Source of the DNA: Ursus arctos
Lineage: Eukaryota > Chordata > Mammalia > Carnivora > Ursidae
Length of the DNA stretch: 64,000 bases
Assembly (NCBI RefSeq): GCF_023065955.2
Contig: NW_026623078.1
Span: forward strand, 6,520,199 to 6,584,198
Reading direction: 5' to 3'
The notes under the pieces: model-generated
Databases searched by the model: none
Told to the model about the DNA's origin: nothing
What the model saw: the letters and a program-made list of their open reading frames with translations, nothing else
Part shown: one piece after another, positions 22,836 through 33,960 of the stretch
Layout of the letters: each line of letters opens with the position of its first letter
Position numbering within the stretch: the stretch's first letter is position 1
Program-made: the position numbers and the translations under genes

Positions 22836-23090
22836 CGCTTCCCGGCGTCCAAACGCGGCGGCTCCCTCCCCCTTCCGTTTATCTTCCGATATCTGTGCAC
22901 GGTTTACAGCTCCCCTCTTTGTACCTCAATGCTCAGCGCTGGAGATGTTCATTTGTAGAGATCCGGGTGCATCATCCTGCGTCTCAGGCTGATTCCGTGG
23001 TTATTTAGGCTGGTGGTACCTATCCAGCTCGACTCAGGGGACCGGCTGAAAAAGGGGTCCCCTACTCCTCCGCCATCTTAACTCCTCTCC

Positions 23091-23105
23091 CAATTAATAT
23101 TTCTT
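23091..23105. repeat. L1 target-site duplication, right
   Basis: Identical 15-bp copy of 16703-16717, immediately beyond the L1 5' end. Confidence 0.9.
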
Positions 23106-23910
23106 ATGGAAATTATGTGGATCCAATGGATAAAGTATGAGTTTATACAAACCAGCAGCCATTAAAAATTGAGAAAGAAATATTTCTCATCCTAATTATA
23201 GTTTAAGTTAGGTAAATAGGCAGGGAACACTATGCTACAACTCTTAAGAATTGTTTTCAGTCTTTGATTGTCAATGTTTACTTTAGAAATAGATTCTACT
23301 GTTTTGCCTTATGCAAAATTTCTCTATATTCCATTTTTTTCAACAGCAAATTTCTGTTGTCCTTGCATTCTTCTTCAAAGCATTTCTTGATTCACCCTAA
23401 AAGAGTATTTACAATTATAAAAGTACTTCAAGTATCTTATTACCTAAAAAAAGGTACCCAACTCAGATCTCACCTTATTTAATGCACCTGTATATAAGCC
23501 AGGGTGCTTAGGACAAAGAAGATGATTGACATCTTTACTTTTACTTTACTTTTCCAAGTAGAACTTGAGAAGTCTGATGGGTCAAAGAGCACAATTGAGA
23601 AAGCACTTGGAATGTATCCCTATGACTGATATAAGAAACATTAATTGTGGTGACTCAGCTCAGTTGTAACTGCTGCACTATAATTAAAGCTGCTCAATAA
23701 AATGGTAAATAATAAATGAGACTTTCTTACTATTGGTCAAGGTATTTTTTTCCCTATATTTTATCCAAAAGTGATCATAAATGCTATAAGCTACCTTCTT
23801 TGTATAATATCTAAAGCATTATTATTGTCTCCTGAATCCATGTGGATTTTAACCTCAGAACATTATCTTACTGGTTTCACTATAATTCTTTTAAAAATTC
23901 ACCTTTATTA
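23106..23910. other. No gene or repeat recognised
   Basis: AT-rich intergenic DNA. A TATATAAG word near 23491 is not accompanied by any exon I can support. Confidence 0.4.
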
Positions 23911-23913
23911 GAG

Positions 23914-24103
23914 AGGGGCGCCTGGTGCCTCAGTTGGTTAAGTTTCTGTCTTCGGCTCAGGTTATGATCCCAGAGTCCTAGAATCTAACCCCAGAGCCCC
24001 ATGTCAGGCTCCTCGCTCAGCGGGGAACCTGCTTCTCCCTCTGTCCCTTCCCCAGCTTGTGCTCTCTCTCTCTCTCTTCAAATATATAAATTAAATTTTA
24101 AAA
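23914..24103 (+). mobile_element. Older carnivore tRNA-derived SINE
   Basis: It has a GGGGCGCCTGGTGCCTCAGTTGGTTAAG head, a GTCTTCGGCTCAGG segment, a CT-rich run (24062-24080) and an A-rich tail. It is more diverged than the copies at 3577 and 8831, and I see no clear TSD. Confidence 0.88.
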
Positions 24104-24111
24104 AGTCTCCT

Positions 24112-24540
24112 TTAACAGAGAAAGACAAGAACCATATGATTTCACTGATAGGTGACATCTCAAACACAAAAAACAAATACAATACAAACAGACTCTTAAC
24201 CATCTGAGCCACCCAGGCGCCCCTTAAAACAAACAGACTCTTAAACAGAGAAAAAAACTGGTGGTTGCCACATGGCAGATGGCGGGGGATGGGAGAAATA
24301 GATAAAGGGGATTCAGAGGTACAAACATCCAGTTGTAATATAAATAAATAACAGAGATGAAAAGTACAGCATATGGAATAAAGTCAATAACAGTGTAATA
24401 GTGTTCTATGGTGACATATGGTGAATAAACTTAGTGTGCTGAGTACTGAGTAGTGTAGAGAATTGTCAAATCAATGTGTTATACACTGAAAGGAACAACA
24501 CATTATATGTCAATTATGCTTCAATATAAAGAGAATTAAG
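24112..24540 (+). mobile_element. L1 3' end with an internal interruption
   Basis: It opens with AACAGAGAAAGACAAGAACC and ATATGATTTCACTGATAGG, the end of ORF2. ACAAACAGACTCTTAA, GGTGGTTGCCA and GATGGCGGGGGATGGG of the 3' UTR follow, and it closes near TATGCTTCAATATAAAG. A small SINE-derived fragment with duplicated flanks splits it at 24199-24228. Confidence 0.75.
24199..24228 (-). mobile_element. Inverted SINE head fragment with duplicated flanks
   Basis: 24199-24223 is the reverse complement of a SINE 5' head (GGGGCGCCTGGGTGGCTCAG...). It lacks the body and tail of a SINE and is followed by TTAAA. ACAAACAGACTCTTA is directly repeated on both sides (24184-24198 and 24229-24243), like a 15-bp target-site duplication. 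Confidence 0.8.
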
Positions 24541-25365
24541 GGAAATATAAATATAAAGAAATGAAGTTTCATTTGCACAGAAAAAAAATCACCTTTAGAT
24601 GCAGTGAGGTACTAGAAATACCTAAGGAAACCAAGAAATTGTGACAACAGCCCCTGACTCAAGAAGATTATGTGTGTGTGTATCCTCAAGGGAAAACCTG
24701 TAAGACTAGTCTCAGTACTCAAACTCCAGCTTGGCTATTTCCAGATCTCCTCACCTGCCTCTGGTCACTCATAAATGTCTCTTAACTAAGTGACTTACTA
24801 AGGAAGACCAATCAGACACACTTTACTCTCTTGGAAATTTTCTGCTTCAAGACAAAGTGCAAAAAGGAAAATCTGTACTCTTCCATCCTTTGAAAACTGC
24901 TGTAGTCTCTTCCACATATGAAGGAGGTAGGTGGAATGATGAAAATGAAGTATATTAGCAGAACTAACCAAAGTGTAGCATTTTATTAATAAAGAGATGC
25001 TTCTATTAGCAAGAACCCATTTGGCAGAATTCAATTGCATGTGCATCTTCAAGAAAAATGGAAGGATCCAGAGGTCCATTCAAATACTTAGAAAGTTAGT
25101 GTCAATATTACCAAGGATTGCCCTTTACAACTTAGTATATGTTATACAAGTGTTCTAAGTGTCGAGTCCTTCTGAATCTTCAAGGCTAATCTCTTCTTCC
25201 CTTTCTATTTAAGGATCCTTTTTCCATATACCCAGATGCCATGTTCTCTTACCCACCTCTTTCTCTCCTTCCTGCAATTCCAATATAATCTGGTTTTGGA
25301 TACTTTTTTCCCATGAAGGTTCAAATCATACTCCTAGAGTTGTGGAATTTTGTCTTTGAGAGCTT
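24541..25365. other. No gene or repeat recognised
   Basis: A 93-codon frame at 24798-25079 on - has no recognisable motif. I see nothing else. Confidence 0.35.
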
Positions 25366-25369
25366 TTGA

Positions 25370-25490
25370 TCCAATGAGCTCATTTGTAAACAGGAAAACT
25401 AGGGCTTGGAGATTCTGAATGACATGCCAAAATCACACTGTAAACTTGTACTAAAATCCCCAAGTCTCCTGACTTTAATCTTGGTGAAAC
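25370..25490 (-). mobile_element. MIR-like SINE relic
   Basis: CTCATTTGTAAACAGGAAAAC, CAAAATCACACTG and AAGTCTCCTGACTTT follow MIR read in reverse complement. It is short and diverged. Confidence 0.5.
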
Positions 25491-26190
25491 GTATGAAGAC
25501 TTCAGGTAGTTTTTTTTAAAGAGGGGTAAAAGATATTTAGGACAAACATGACACCCTAAATGTTGAATTTTCAGTTTAATCTAGTACATAGGGAAAGATT
25601 TTCTTGTTCATTTGTAGCTGGCTCTTCATCAATGTTACAGCCAATGTGTAAGATTCTGGAGAACTTCTTCAATAAACTTAATGTTCAACTGAGAATCAAT
25701 AGAATTCTTCTAAAACTCCTTGAACCATTTTTGAAGAATCAGATACGAGCTTTGAGAGGATTACAGTGGTGAAGGGTCCCCTATAACTGATAATCCAACA
25801 TCATCACTCACTGCTCAGTAGTGTACACTCAGGAAATGAGATGTCTTAACTAAGTGAGCAAGAAATTCCTTTTGCTGAAGAGCAGCATATCTGAGTTCTT
25901 ACTTGTTACCATGGTGTAAAGTCTTTTTGCTGCAAAAGAGAAACCACTGGTCAGCTATCACCCTTGGTATATTTCTTATGGAGATGTGAGTATTGAGTTT
26001 GTCCTCTCAGTGAAATGAAATGGTTGCACATAAATAAATACTGAAGTTCCATTCTCTGAGTTGCATACTTTGATTCTTATGAACCATCCTATACAATCAG
26101 TCACATCAGAAAGGAATCTCACAACAGGAATCCCATCCTCTCTATTGTCAATGATTACTATGATTGTATTTATTACCTTGCTAAACAGAA
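25491..26190. other. No gene or repeat recognised
   Basis: Short frames only, no motif. It is probably unique intergenic DNA. Confidence 0.35.
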
Positions 26191-26194
26191 GTGG

Positions 26195-26640
26195 TATATA
26201 GATATGCACAATGGAATATTATTTGGGCATAAAAACTAATGAAATCTTGCCATTCACAATGACATGGTCCATGGAGCTACAGAGTATTATGCTAAGTGAA
26301 GTAAGTCAGTCAGGGAAAAACAAATACTATATGATTTCACTCATATGTGTAATTTAAGAAAGAAAATAAATTAGCAAAGGGAAAAAGAGAGAAAGAGAGA
26401 CAAACCAAGAAACAGACTCTTAACTATAGGGAACAAACTGATGGTTACAAGAGGTGAGGTGGGTAAAGGAATGGGTTGCATAGGTGATGGGGATTAAGGA
26501 GTGCACTTCTTGGAATGATCACTGGGCAATGAATGGAATTGTTGAATCATTGTGTTGTACACCTGAAACTAATAAAATACTGTATATTAACTAACTGGAA
26601 TTAAAATAAAAACTTAAAACTAAATAAATCAATAAAACAT
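26195..26640 (+). mobile_element. L1 3' end, older carnivore subtype
   Basis: It shares ATGGAATATTATTTGGGCAT, TATTATGCTAAGTGAAGTAA, TTAAGGAGTGCACTTCTTGG and a closing CTGTATATTAACTAACTGGAATT with the 3' end at 4800-5165. It is 5'-truncated, and TSDs are not clear. Confidence 0.82.
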
Positions 26641-26940
26641 ATTATACAACCACACACAAAAAAGAAAACATTAATTTGTACAAAAAAGAAAAATGACAGT
26701 CATGTACCAGAATCTGATGTCTTATGTTACCTATGAGGTTACCCAGCTCTCTGGGACTTGGGTCCAGAAGCCCATTCAGAAGAGAGCCCCCTTCTTCTCC
26801 CCAAGTATTGGGCAGCCCTGTCCCTGCCCCAGAGGCACCCGCCACTTGCAGCTGTGCAATGATGGCCCATCTGTTTTGCTACCCTGGTTTCTTGCCTTTC
26901 TGGGTGTTGAGGTCTAACACAGAGGTTGTGTTTACAGTTT

Positions 26941-26956
26941 AGAAACCTGTATTCCT
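26941..26956. repeat. L1 target-site duplication, left
   Basis: AGAAACCTGTATTCCT, identical to 28692-28707. Confidence 0.9.
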
Positions 26957-28691
26957 ACATTGAAGAAGACACAAAAAGATGGAAAAATATTCCATGCTCA
27001 TGGACCAGAAGAATTAACATAGTTAAAATGTCTATGCTACCCAGAGCAATCTACACTTTCAATGCTACTCCGATCAAGATACCAATAACATTTTTCAAAG
27101 AACTGGAACAAACGGCTCTTAAATTTGTGTGGAACCAAAGAAGGCCCCGAATTGCCAAGGAATTGTTGAAAAGAAAAAACAAAGCTGGGGGCATCACATT
27201 GCTGGATTTCAAGCTGTACTACAAAGCTGTGATCACAAAGACAGCATGGTACTGGCACAAAAACAGACACATAGACCAATGGAACAGAATAGAGAGCCCA
27301 GAAATGGACCCTCAGCTCTTTGGGCAACTAATCTTTGACAAAGCCGGAAAAAACATCCAGTGGAAAAAAGACAGTCTCTTCAATAAATGGTGCTGGGAAA
27401 ATTGGACAGCTATATGCAAAAGAATGAAATTTGACCACTCTCTCACACCATACACAAAGATAAACTCCAAATGGATGAAAGACCTCGATGTGAGACAGGA
27501 CTCCATCAAAATCCTAGAGGAGAACATAGGCAGCACACTCTTTGACATCGGCCACAGCAACTTTTTTCATGACACATCTCCAAAGGCAAGAGAAACAAAG
27601 AAAAAATGAACTTGTGGGACTTCATCAATATAAAAAGCTTCTACACAGCCAAGGAAACAGTCAAAAAACTAAGAGGCAGCCCACAGAATAGGAGAAGATA
27701 CTTGCAAATGACACTACAGATAAAATATTGGTATTGAAGATCCACAAAGAACTTCTCAAACTCAATACACAAAAAACAAATAAATCATAAAATGGGCAGA
27801 AGATATGAATAGACACTTTTCCAATGAAGACATACAAATGGCTAACAGACACTTGAAAAAATGTTCAACATCATTAGCCATCAGGGAAATTCAAATCAAA
27901 ACCACACTGAGATACCACCTTACGCCAGTTAGAATGGCAAAAATTGACAAGGCAGGAAACAACAATTGCTGGAGAGGATGTGGAGAAAGGGGATCCCTCC
28001 TACATTGTTGGTGGGAATGCAAGTTGGTACAGCCACTCTGGAAAACAGTGTGGAGGTCCCTTAAAAAGTTAAAAATAGAGCTACCCTAGGAGCCAGCAAT
28101 TGCACTACTGGGTATTTACCCCAAAGATACAGACAAAGTGAAGAGAAGGGCCATTTGCACCCCAATGTTCATAGCAGCATTGTCCACAATAGCTAAATTG
28201 TGGAAGGAGCCGAGATGCCCTTCAACAGATGACTGGATTAAGAAGATGTGGTCTATATATACCATGGAACGTTACTCGGCCATCAGAAAGAACGATTTCT
28301 TAACATTTGCTGCAACATGGATGTGACTGGAGGAGATAATGCCAAGTGAAATAAGTCAAGTGGAGAAAAACAATTATCATATGGTTTCATTCATTTATGG
28401 AACATAAGAAGTAGGAAGATCAGTAGGAGAAGAAAGGGAAGAAGAAGGGGGGGGGTAAACAGAAGGGGGAATGAACCATGAGAGACTATCGACTCTGGGA
28501 AACAAACTGAGGGCTTCAGAGGGGAGGGGGTGGGGGAATGGGATAGGCTGGTGATGGGTATTAAGGAGGGCACGTATTGCATGGTGCACTGGGTGTTATA
28601 CGCAAGTAATGAATCATGGAACTTTACATCAAAAACTAAGGATGTACTGTATGGTGACTAACATAATAAAAAAATATTATTATAAAAAAAA
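26957..28691 (+). mobile_element. Young 5'-truncated L1 (ORF2 C-terminus and 3' UTR)
   Basis: Perfect 16-bp TSDs flank 1735 bp. It starts inside ORF2 after the RT core (residues like [10 protein letters not shown]) and keeps the cysteine-rich C-terminus (C-W-R-G-C-G...C-W-W-E-C), the 3' UTR with a G-rich purine run near 28520-28545, and an AATAAAAAAATATTATTAT tail. The longest frame is 227 codons (26926-27609). It is broken by small indels and by a TAG near 28087, so it is a dead copy of the same lineage as the element at 16718-23090. Confidence 0.93.
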
Positions 28692-28707
28692 AGAAACCTG
28701 TATTCCT
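28692..28707. repeat. L1 target-site duplication, right
   Basis: Identical 16-bp copy of 26941-26956. Confidence 0.9.
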
Positions 28708-28892
28708 TGTGGAGGGAGGGATACAGTATCCATTGCTTTACATATTCAATAAACATCCTTTAATATTTAAAAAAAAGTTAAAAAAATCTTTTTTTAAGAA
28801 AAGAAGAGATTTGAAAGACATATTAAATGGAAAAATGGTCAAGACAAACTACAGTGTTCTGGAATGGATATTTGGAAGATAAAGCTAGAAAA

Positions 28893-29043
28893 AAAAACTG
28901 GGTAGGCTGTGATGGGTATTAAGGAGGGCACATATTTCATAGAGCACTGGGTGTTATACGCAAATAATGAATCATGGAACACTACATCAAAAACTAAGGA
29001 TATACTGTATGGTGACTAACATAACATAATAAAAAACTATTAT

Positions 29044-29088
<45 letters not shown>
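28893..29088 (+). mobile_element. Short L1 3' tail fragment
   Basis: About 155 bp of the young-type 3' UTR (GATGGGTATTAAGGAGGGCA... TACTGTATGGTGACTAACAT), ending in an expanded AAAT tail. It is a strongly 5'-truncated insertion, and I could not define TSDs. Confidence 0.85.
29046..29088. repeat. (AAAT)n microsatellite
   Basis: About ten AAAT units grown from the L1 tail. Confidence 0.9.
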
Positions 29089-29099
29089 CATCTTTAAGA

Positions 29100-29815
29100 A
29101 AATAGAAAGAAAAAATGCAAGGACATTTTTACTGGAACAGAATCATGGCTCCTTTTGAGGAGAAAGGTGGTTGTAATTTGGATGAATCACAATTTCTGTG
29201 ATGGGATACCTAACATAGTTCTACATCTTCACTTGGGTGATGATTTCTTTACAAAATTTGATTAAGCTATAAATTTGTTTTCTGCCATTTTCTGTATGTT
29301 TCATCTTTCGACTGAAGAATAACAAAATCAAGGTCAAACTATGGTGAATAAGTGGTAGCATAAAACCTCTCACCCATAAGCACCCTTGTCTAGAGACCTA
29401 CATTTAACTACCATTCATAGAGGCTACAAGCAGCAGTGTACATGTGTTTTTTTAACACTGAAACACAATGAACAGCAGAAATTGTGCTCCTTCACCTGAG
29501 GGCATAAAGGAACTATATCTTCAGGAAGTCAGAACAATTCAGAAGGTTTCTGTCTGCTGCATAATTCTCCCCTGTGTACTGAGTTACATGAAATACTGCC
29601 ATCATAAAAGCAGCTAATTAACAGCAATAATTGTGCTTGGGTAGTGACCAAATTCACCTCAGAGACTTGGTGTTGCCAGCCAGAAATCAGACTGTTAAGG
29701 GAATTGTCTCCTAGAATCATGTTGGTTTTCTAACGGAAGTTAAGAAGAAAAGTGGTTAATGAGTCACCTGGGGGGGTGACATCCTTTTCTGTAAATTACC
29801 ATCTCCTTCACCTAC
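29100..29815. other. No gene or repeat recognised
   Basis: Short frames only, and no family recognised. Confidence 0.35.
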
Positions 29816-29832
29816 TAAGATTTGTTTTTTCA

Positions 29833-30044
29833 TGGGATGCGTGGGTGGCTCAGATGGTTAAGCAGCTGCCTTCAGCTCAGGTCATTATCTCCAGGTCCTG
29901 GAATCAGGCCCTGAGTCCAGCTCCCTGCTCAGTGGGGTGTCTGCTTCTCCCTCTCCCTCTGCCTCTCCCCCTACCCATGCTCTCTCTCTCTCTCTCTCTG
30001 TATCTCTGTCTCAAATGAATAAATAAAATCTTTCTTTAAAAAAA
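29833..30044 (+). mobile_element. Carnivore tRNA-derived SINE
   Basis: The head TGGGTGGCTCAGATGGTTAAG is followed by CAGCTGCCTTCAGCTCAGG, a CT-rich body with a (CT)n run, AATAAATAAAATCTTT and poly-A. Identical 16-bp TSDs (AAGATTTGTTTTTTCA) lie at 29817-29832 and 30045-30060. Confidence 0.94.
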
Positions 30045-30060
30045 AAGATTTGTTTTTTCA

Positions 30061-30745
30061 GTCTATCATCTATCTATTTTCTATCTGTTGATCTATCTGC
30101 CTCTTTATATTTTACCATGAAGACAAAAGAAAGCTCTTGAATGACAAGGAAAGCAAATAATAAAAACAATAGGAAGGGAAAAATTGCATCAACAATGGCA
30201 GCACTGCAATCTCCCTCAGCCTTTGAATAACTTCTTTTAACAGTATAAACTAAGGAGACTCTATCAGTCTCATTCTATGTATTCCAAAATTGCGTCTAAA
30301 TTTGTATTCAACCAAATAAAGCGAACTGTTAAGGTCACTCCAAGCCATCCGAGTTAATATAATGAATACAGAATAATTGTTTAGTGTAATAATACCATTA
30401 AATGTGGCCCAATTCAATATTACATTCATTCCATCCTAGTCCACCACTCTTAGGATCCATTCCCATACATATGTTCTAGATGTCTATTGATAATCATATG
30501 GAAAATTTTACAGTTCTCTTGTTGTGTATTGCATCTTGTCATGAATTCCACTTTGTCCCTCACTCACTGCAGCTTTCTGGGACTTGAGCCTGCTTATAAG
30601 ACTAGGAGTAATGTGAAGAGGTGGGGACAGGCACTGAGGATTATCGGCAGTCCTCTCTAGGGCAACCAACTCAGGAGAGGTCATTATAGTTTTCAGGTAA
30701 GCACACACAAATCTTTTCAGATAGAAAAAAGAAAACATGCTTCTA
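30061..30745. other. Upstream region of OR-B, no gene recognised
   Basis: A short CTAT-rich stretch lies at 30062-30100. No exon, promoter or repeat family can be supported. Confidence 0.35.
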
Positions 30746-30754
30746 CCAGTAAAA

Positions 30755-31598
30755 GAGGATTGAGAGAGTCTCTGGTTTCTGAGTTTGTATCACTGCAACC
30801 CAGTTCTTGGGAAACTGAAGTTTTTCTCATGTTGATATTCTCCTTGATCTCTTTAGGTATCATCCCAGGAAATCTCTTCATTTTCTTTTTAGTAATTTTA
30901 GACTCCCATTTACATTTTCCTATGTCCTTCCTCCTGGCCAACCTGTCCTTCATTCATGTGGACCTTTTTTTTTTTTTTTATTACAGACCCTAAGATGATT
31001 ACAGACCTTTCAAATCAATACAAGATAATTTATTTCCAAAGCTGCATGACACAGATATGTTTCATCCACATCATGGGAGGAGCGGAGATGGTGTTACTCA
31101 TAGCCATGGCATTTGACAGGTACACAGCAATCTGTGAGCCTCTCATGACCCGAACATCAGGAATCCTACAATATGTGTTTCATTTGTGACTACTAGCTGG
31201 GTACTTGGGGTGGTCTCCATATGTCTCAATTTGTTTTCATTATGAACTTGTGCTTTTGTGGTCCTAATAAAGTAAAATCTTCCATTATGACTCTACTAGA
31301 ATCATAAAACTTGCATGCATATATGGAGGCAAGTTGGAATTTACTGCTGCTGGCAGCAGTAATGTCACGAGTATGAGCACCTTCCTTCTGCTAGTCCTTC
31401 CTGTATCTTCATTTTGGTCACTGTCTCGAAATGTTCTTCAAAAGACTGATCCAAAGCACATACTTCTCTGTGCCTGACCTTTCCCCACATCATCAAGTGA
31501 TAATGCCTGTTCCTTGCTGACTTCTCTATCACCTGTGACTTGAATCCTGCCATCTATACATTACAGAACAAAGACATAAAAGTAGCAAAAAAAGACTG
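30755..31598 (+). pseudogene. Olfactory receptor family 4-like, OR-B (decayed)
   Basis: A third OR-like sequence, closest to OR-C. It lacks an ATG at the expected place (homology opens at S-L-V-S-E-F-V-S) and keeps a TM1 with G-N and L-H-F-P-M-S-F. Between TM2 and the next loop a run of about 15 Ts (30965-30979) replaces conserved sequence. It then keeps S-C-M-T-Q (TM3 cysteine present) and [10 protein letters not shown]. Downstream frames are lost by stops and indels near 31187, 31300, 31400 and 31480. Part of TM5-TM6, including the KAxSTL..H region, is missing. TM7-like homology (ATCTATACATTACAGAACAA) ends with TGA at 31596. It cannot make a receptor. Confidence 0.88.
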
Positions 31599-32230
31599 AA
31601 CAAGCAGAGACAGGATTTCAGATTTTGCTGACTGAATCTGACTTTTGAGCTCTAAAACTATATGTCCATCAGCCACTTGGATACTCCCCTTAGGCTTCTA
31701 TCATTGAACATGGTCAGATCTGGGCACAACATCTATCTCATGGAATAGAGTCCAACTACTAGAGCATTTATTCATAACCTCTACTATCATGGGAAATGTG
31801 AATCCACCATGATATGGGTTATTTTAGGAGACAGCATCACTATCTACTAAATTTTATGATTGAAATTGTGATCATTTTGACAATAGAAGGATATAATGAC
31901 ATCTCTTCTGCTTTCCATAGGTTGGCAAATGAACAGCAACCATGGTTTGGAGAATGTCAGGAATGATTACATCAAATATACATAGGACTAGTAATTCTAT
32001 CTAGTTACTCAGGTTGTATTCCCTCAGAAGATAATCCAAAGACAAAATCTGATTGCCAGTAATTTGTTTGGAAGGTTATTTTTGACTATATGATTAAGGG
32101 AATAGAAAGTGAGACAGAGAAGAGAAGGTTGCTTATGTTGATAAATGTAACTAGGTTGCAAGCATACAATGGCCTTCTGGGGGACTCTACCAATTCTGTG
32201 GCTTAGAATTATCCCAACTGAAGGGAAAGG
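31599..32230 (+). repeat. OR-B downstream flank, paralogous to the OR-C flank
   Basis: Several patches match the OR-C downstream region in order: TATCATGGGAAATGTGAATCCACC near 31788 against CATTATGGGAAATGAAAGTCCACC near 57590, and AGAAGGATATAATGACAT near 31886 against AAAAGGATATATTAACAT near 57699. This supports duplication of a block larger than the coding region. Confidence 0.65.
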
Positions 32231-32246
32231 AGCTGGAATACTTTTT

Positions 32247-32443
32247 CTTTTTTTTAAGATTTATTATTTACTTATTTATTTATTTGAGGGGGGGAGTGGG
32301 GTATGGAGGAGACAGAAAGGGACAAGTAGGCTTGGTGCTGAGCACGGAGTCTGATGCGGGGCTCGATCCCAGGATTCTAAGAACATGACCTGAGCCAAAA
32401 TCAAGAGTTGGACATTTAACTGACTAAGTCACTCAGGCATACC
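32247..32443 (-). mobile_element. tRNA-derived SINE
   Basis: Poly-T, AAGATTTATTATTTACTTATT, a purine-rich body, GGGGCTCGATCCCAGGATTC, and a closing CTAAGTCACTCAGGCATACC equal a SINE in reverse complement. TACTTTTT may be the TSD (32239-32246 and 32444-32451). It is more diverged than the younger copies. Confidence 0.88.
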
Positions 32444-32814
32444 TACTTTTTTATTTTTAAAGCTTGTTTTAACTCCTTAGCATGTCCAGTCGTTCCCACA
32501 CAGACTACTGTGCATTCCAGGAAGCCAGAGGAGAAAGCATCAGGTAGGTGTTCAGGTACCTGCGGTAGAGAAACATCTCCTTGTTTGGAAGCAAGAAATG
32601 CCACAGCATATCCCTCTTTTTAAAGAACTTAGTTCCCTTTACCTTATCCTGTCATAGATTCTTCAAAGTGGTGGCTGTTTTAGCTTTCACAAAAGGAAGA
32701 TTTAAAACAGGAGTGACAAGCTACGGCAGCACTGTTGCTCATAGCTGATGGTTAGATTCTCCTCTATCACCCATTCTAAATCCCCCTGGCCTCAGACGGT
32801 TCTTCTGATGATCT

Positions 32815-33960
32815 CTGTTACTTGTCTGCTGAGGTGAGCCAGTGTTTTATGAGCAGGTTAGCCCTGGTTGAAGTGTTCCTGCCCATCTACTGTTGCTACA
32901 GTTGCTCCACTACAGTTATCATCCATCACGGAGCCAACAAGGCATGCCTCAGTGGATCCCTAGTTTTAGACAAACTCTTCACTGTATCACCCATTAACAA
33001 GCAGCAACCTGGTATTTATCCAATATGGGATAAAAATGAGGTAATTCGATCTTCTGAATGCTCGTCTTCCAATGTGAGGAACCCCAAATGACAGAAAAGC
33101 AGGTAAACACTTTAGGTTTATTATAACCCGTACTGGGTCTCCCAAAAGAAGCAGTCTCCCCACTACAACAAAACCTAAAATGTGAGGGCAGAGAACAGAA
33201 ATTATGCAAGAACTCCACTGAGACTTATGGTAAGATTTATGATTTTCTCTACCCCTTTGCTTGCAAAACCTATGTATTTTTACCAACAAGGGACACAGCA
33301 CCATCTAAAGGTCACAGGATCAAAGCATATACGTTGAAGCATAGACCCCAACTCTGCAAGGTATCATCTTCACTGGTGCCTCAGGTGTAACTGTAACAGG
33401 CTATTCCAATGTTCTATCAGATCAACAGCTCCTAGTCATGCAATGTAGGAAAAACAGGTTCCTTTGTTCTGCATGCTTATGTGTACTTTCTTAGATATAA
33501 AGCGGGTAGTCTTGGTCTAAGGAAATATTATGCAAGATTTCGTACTGGAAATCAGACACTGCAAACACTTGGAGTGTGATGCAAGCCAAAGCACTCGAAT
33601 TAGGAAAGATAATACATACTCAATATATGAATCTCCATAAGGATAAATCTCTATCTCCTTCAGTTTACAAAGGGTTCAGTGTTGGTAACTACTGTCAACA
33701 GATTGATTTCAGTCCTCGAAACATGGTACCATTTCAAAGATCTCCCTGTGCTGCTGACAGGTCAAACAGTCTACAGTGGCAGTAAGTAGCAAAAATGCAT
33801 GTAACAGAAAGCTCACTCTGTAAAGACTATACGTAGCCTTCCCTTCTACCACAAAATCTACTTCATTCGTGGGTCCACTGTGCAAGCATTAGGTTAGCTG
33901 AGGACAGCGCAACCATCTAGCCTTTCAATTACCTAGTTCAACACGTTACACCTAATGATT
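32815..33960 (-). mobile_element. Ancient ERVL-like internal fragment
   Basis: The pattern of decayed sequence, read on -, resembles the pol/integrase region of old ERVL-type endogenous retroviruses. All frames are short (at most 105 codons) and broken. A related fragment lies at 59880-60640 in the same orientation: compare GTTCTATCAGA near 33410 with 60067, and CTACTTCATTCG...GTGCAAGCATTAG near 33861 with CTACTTCATTCA...GTGCAAGTACTAG near 60560. No LTRs are recognised next to it. It is a dead relic. Confidence 0.55.

Larger units (their letters stand above)
16718..23090 (-). mobile_element. Full-length young L1 retrotransposon
   Basis: A complete L1 inserted on the minus strand. From right to left it has a GC-rich 5' UTR starting GGGAGAGGAGTTAAGATGGC, ORF1, ORF2, a 3' UTR with a G-rich polypurine stretch, and an A-rich tail read as poly-T at 16716-16732. 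Perfect 15-bp TSDs flank it (16703-16717 and 23091-23105). The element is about 6.37 kb, or about 6.16 kb without a nested SINE in the 5' UTR. Few ORF lesions are visible: one 1-bp change in ORF1, and one nonsense codon and two frameshifts in ORF2. It belongs to the lineage that was active in carnivores and is now probably unable to move by itself. Confidence 0.95.

Noticed and set aside
22500..22992. Open frames of 101-140 codons in GC-rich DNA
   Set aside because: They lie in the L1 5' UTR monomers and change frame from unit to unit; they are composition effects.
23488..23500. TATATAAG as a promoter for OR-B
   Set aside because: It is more than 7 kb upstream, in AT-rich DNA where such words occur by chance, and no first exon can be seen.
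29046..29088. Regular ATAAATAA array as a CRISPR-like or regulatory repeat
   Set aside because: A tail-derived (AAAT)n microsatellite at the end of an L1; no spacers.
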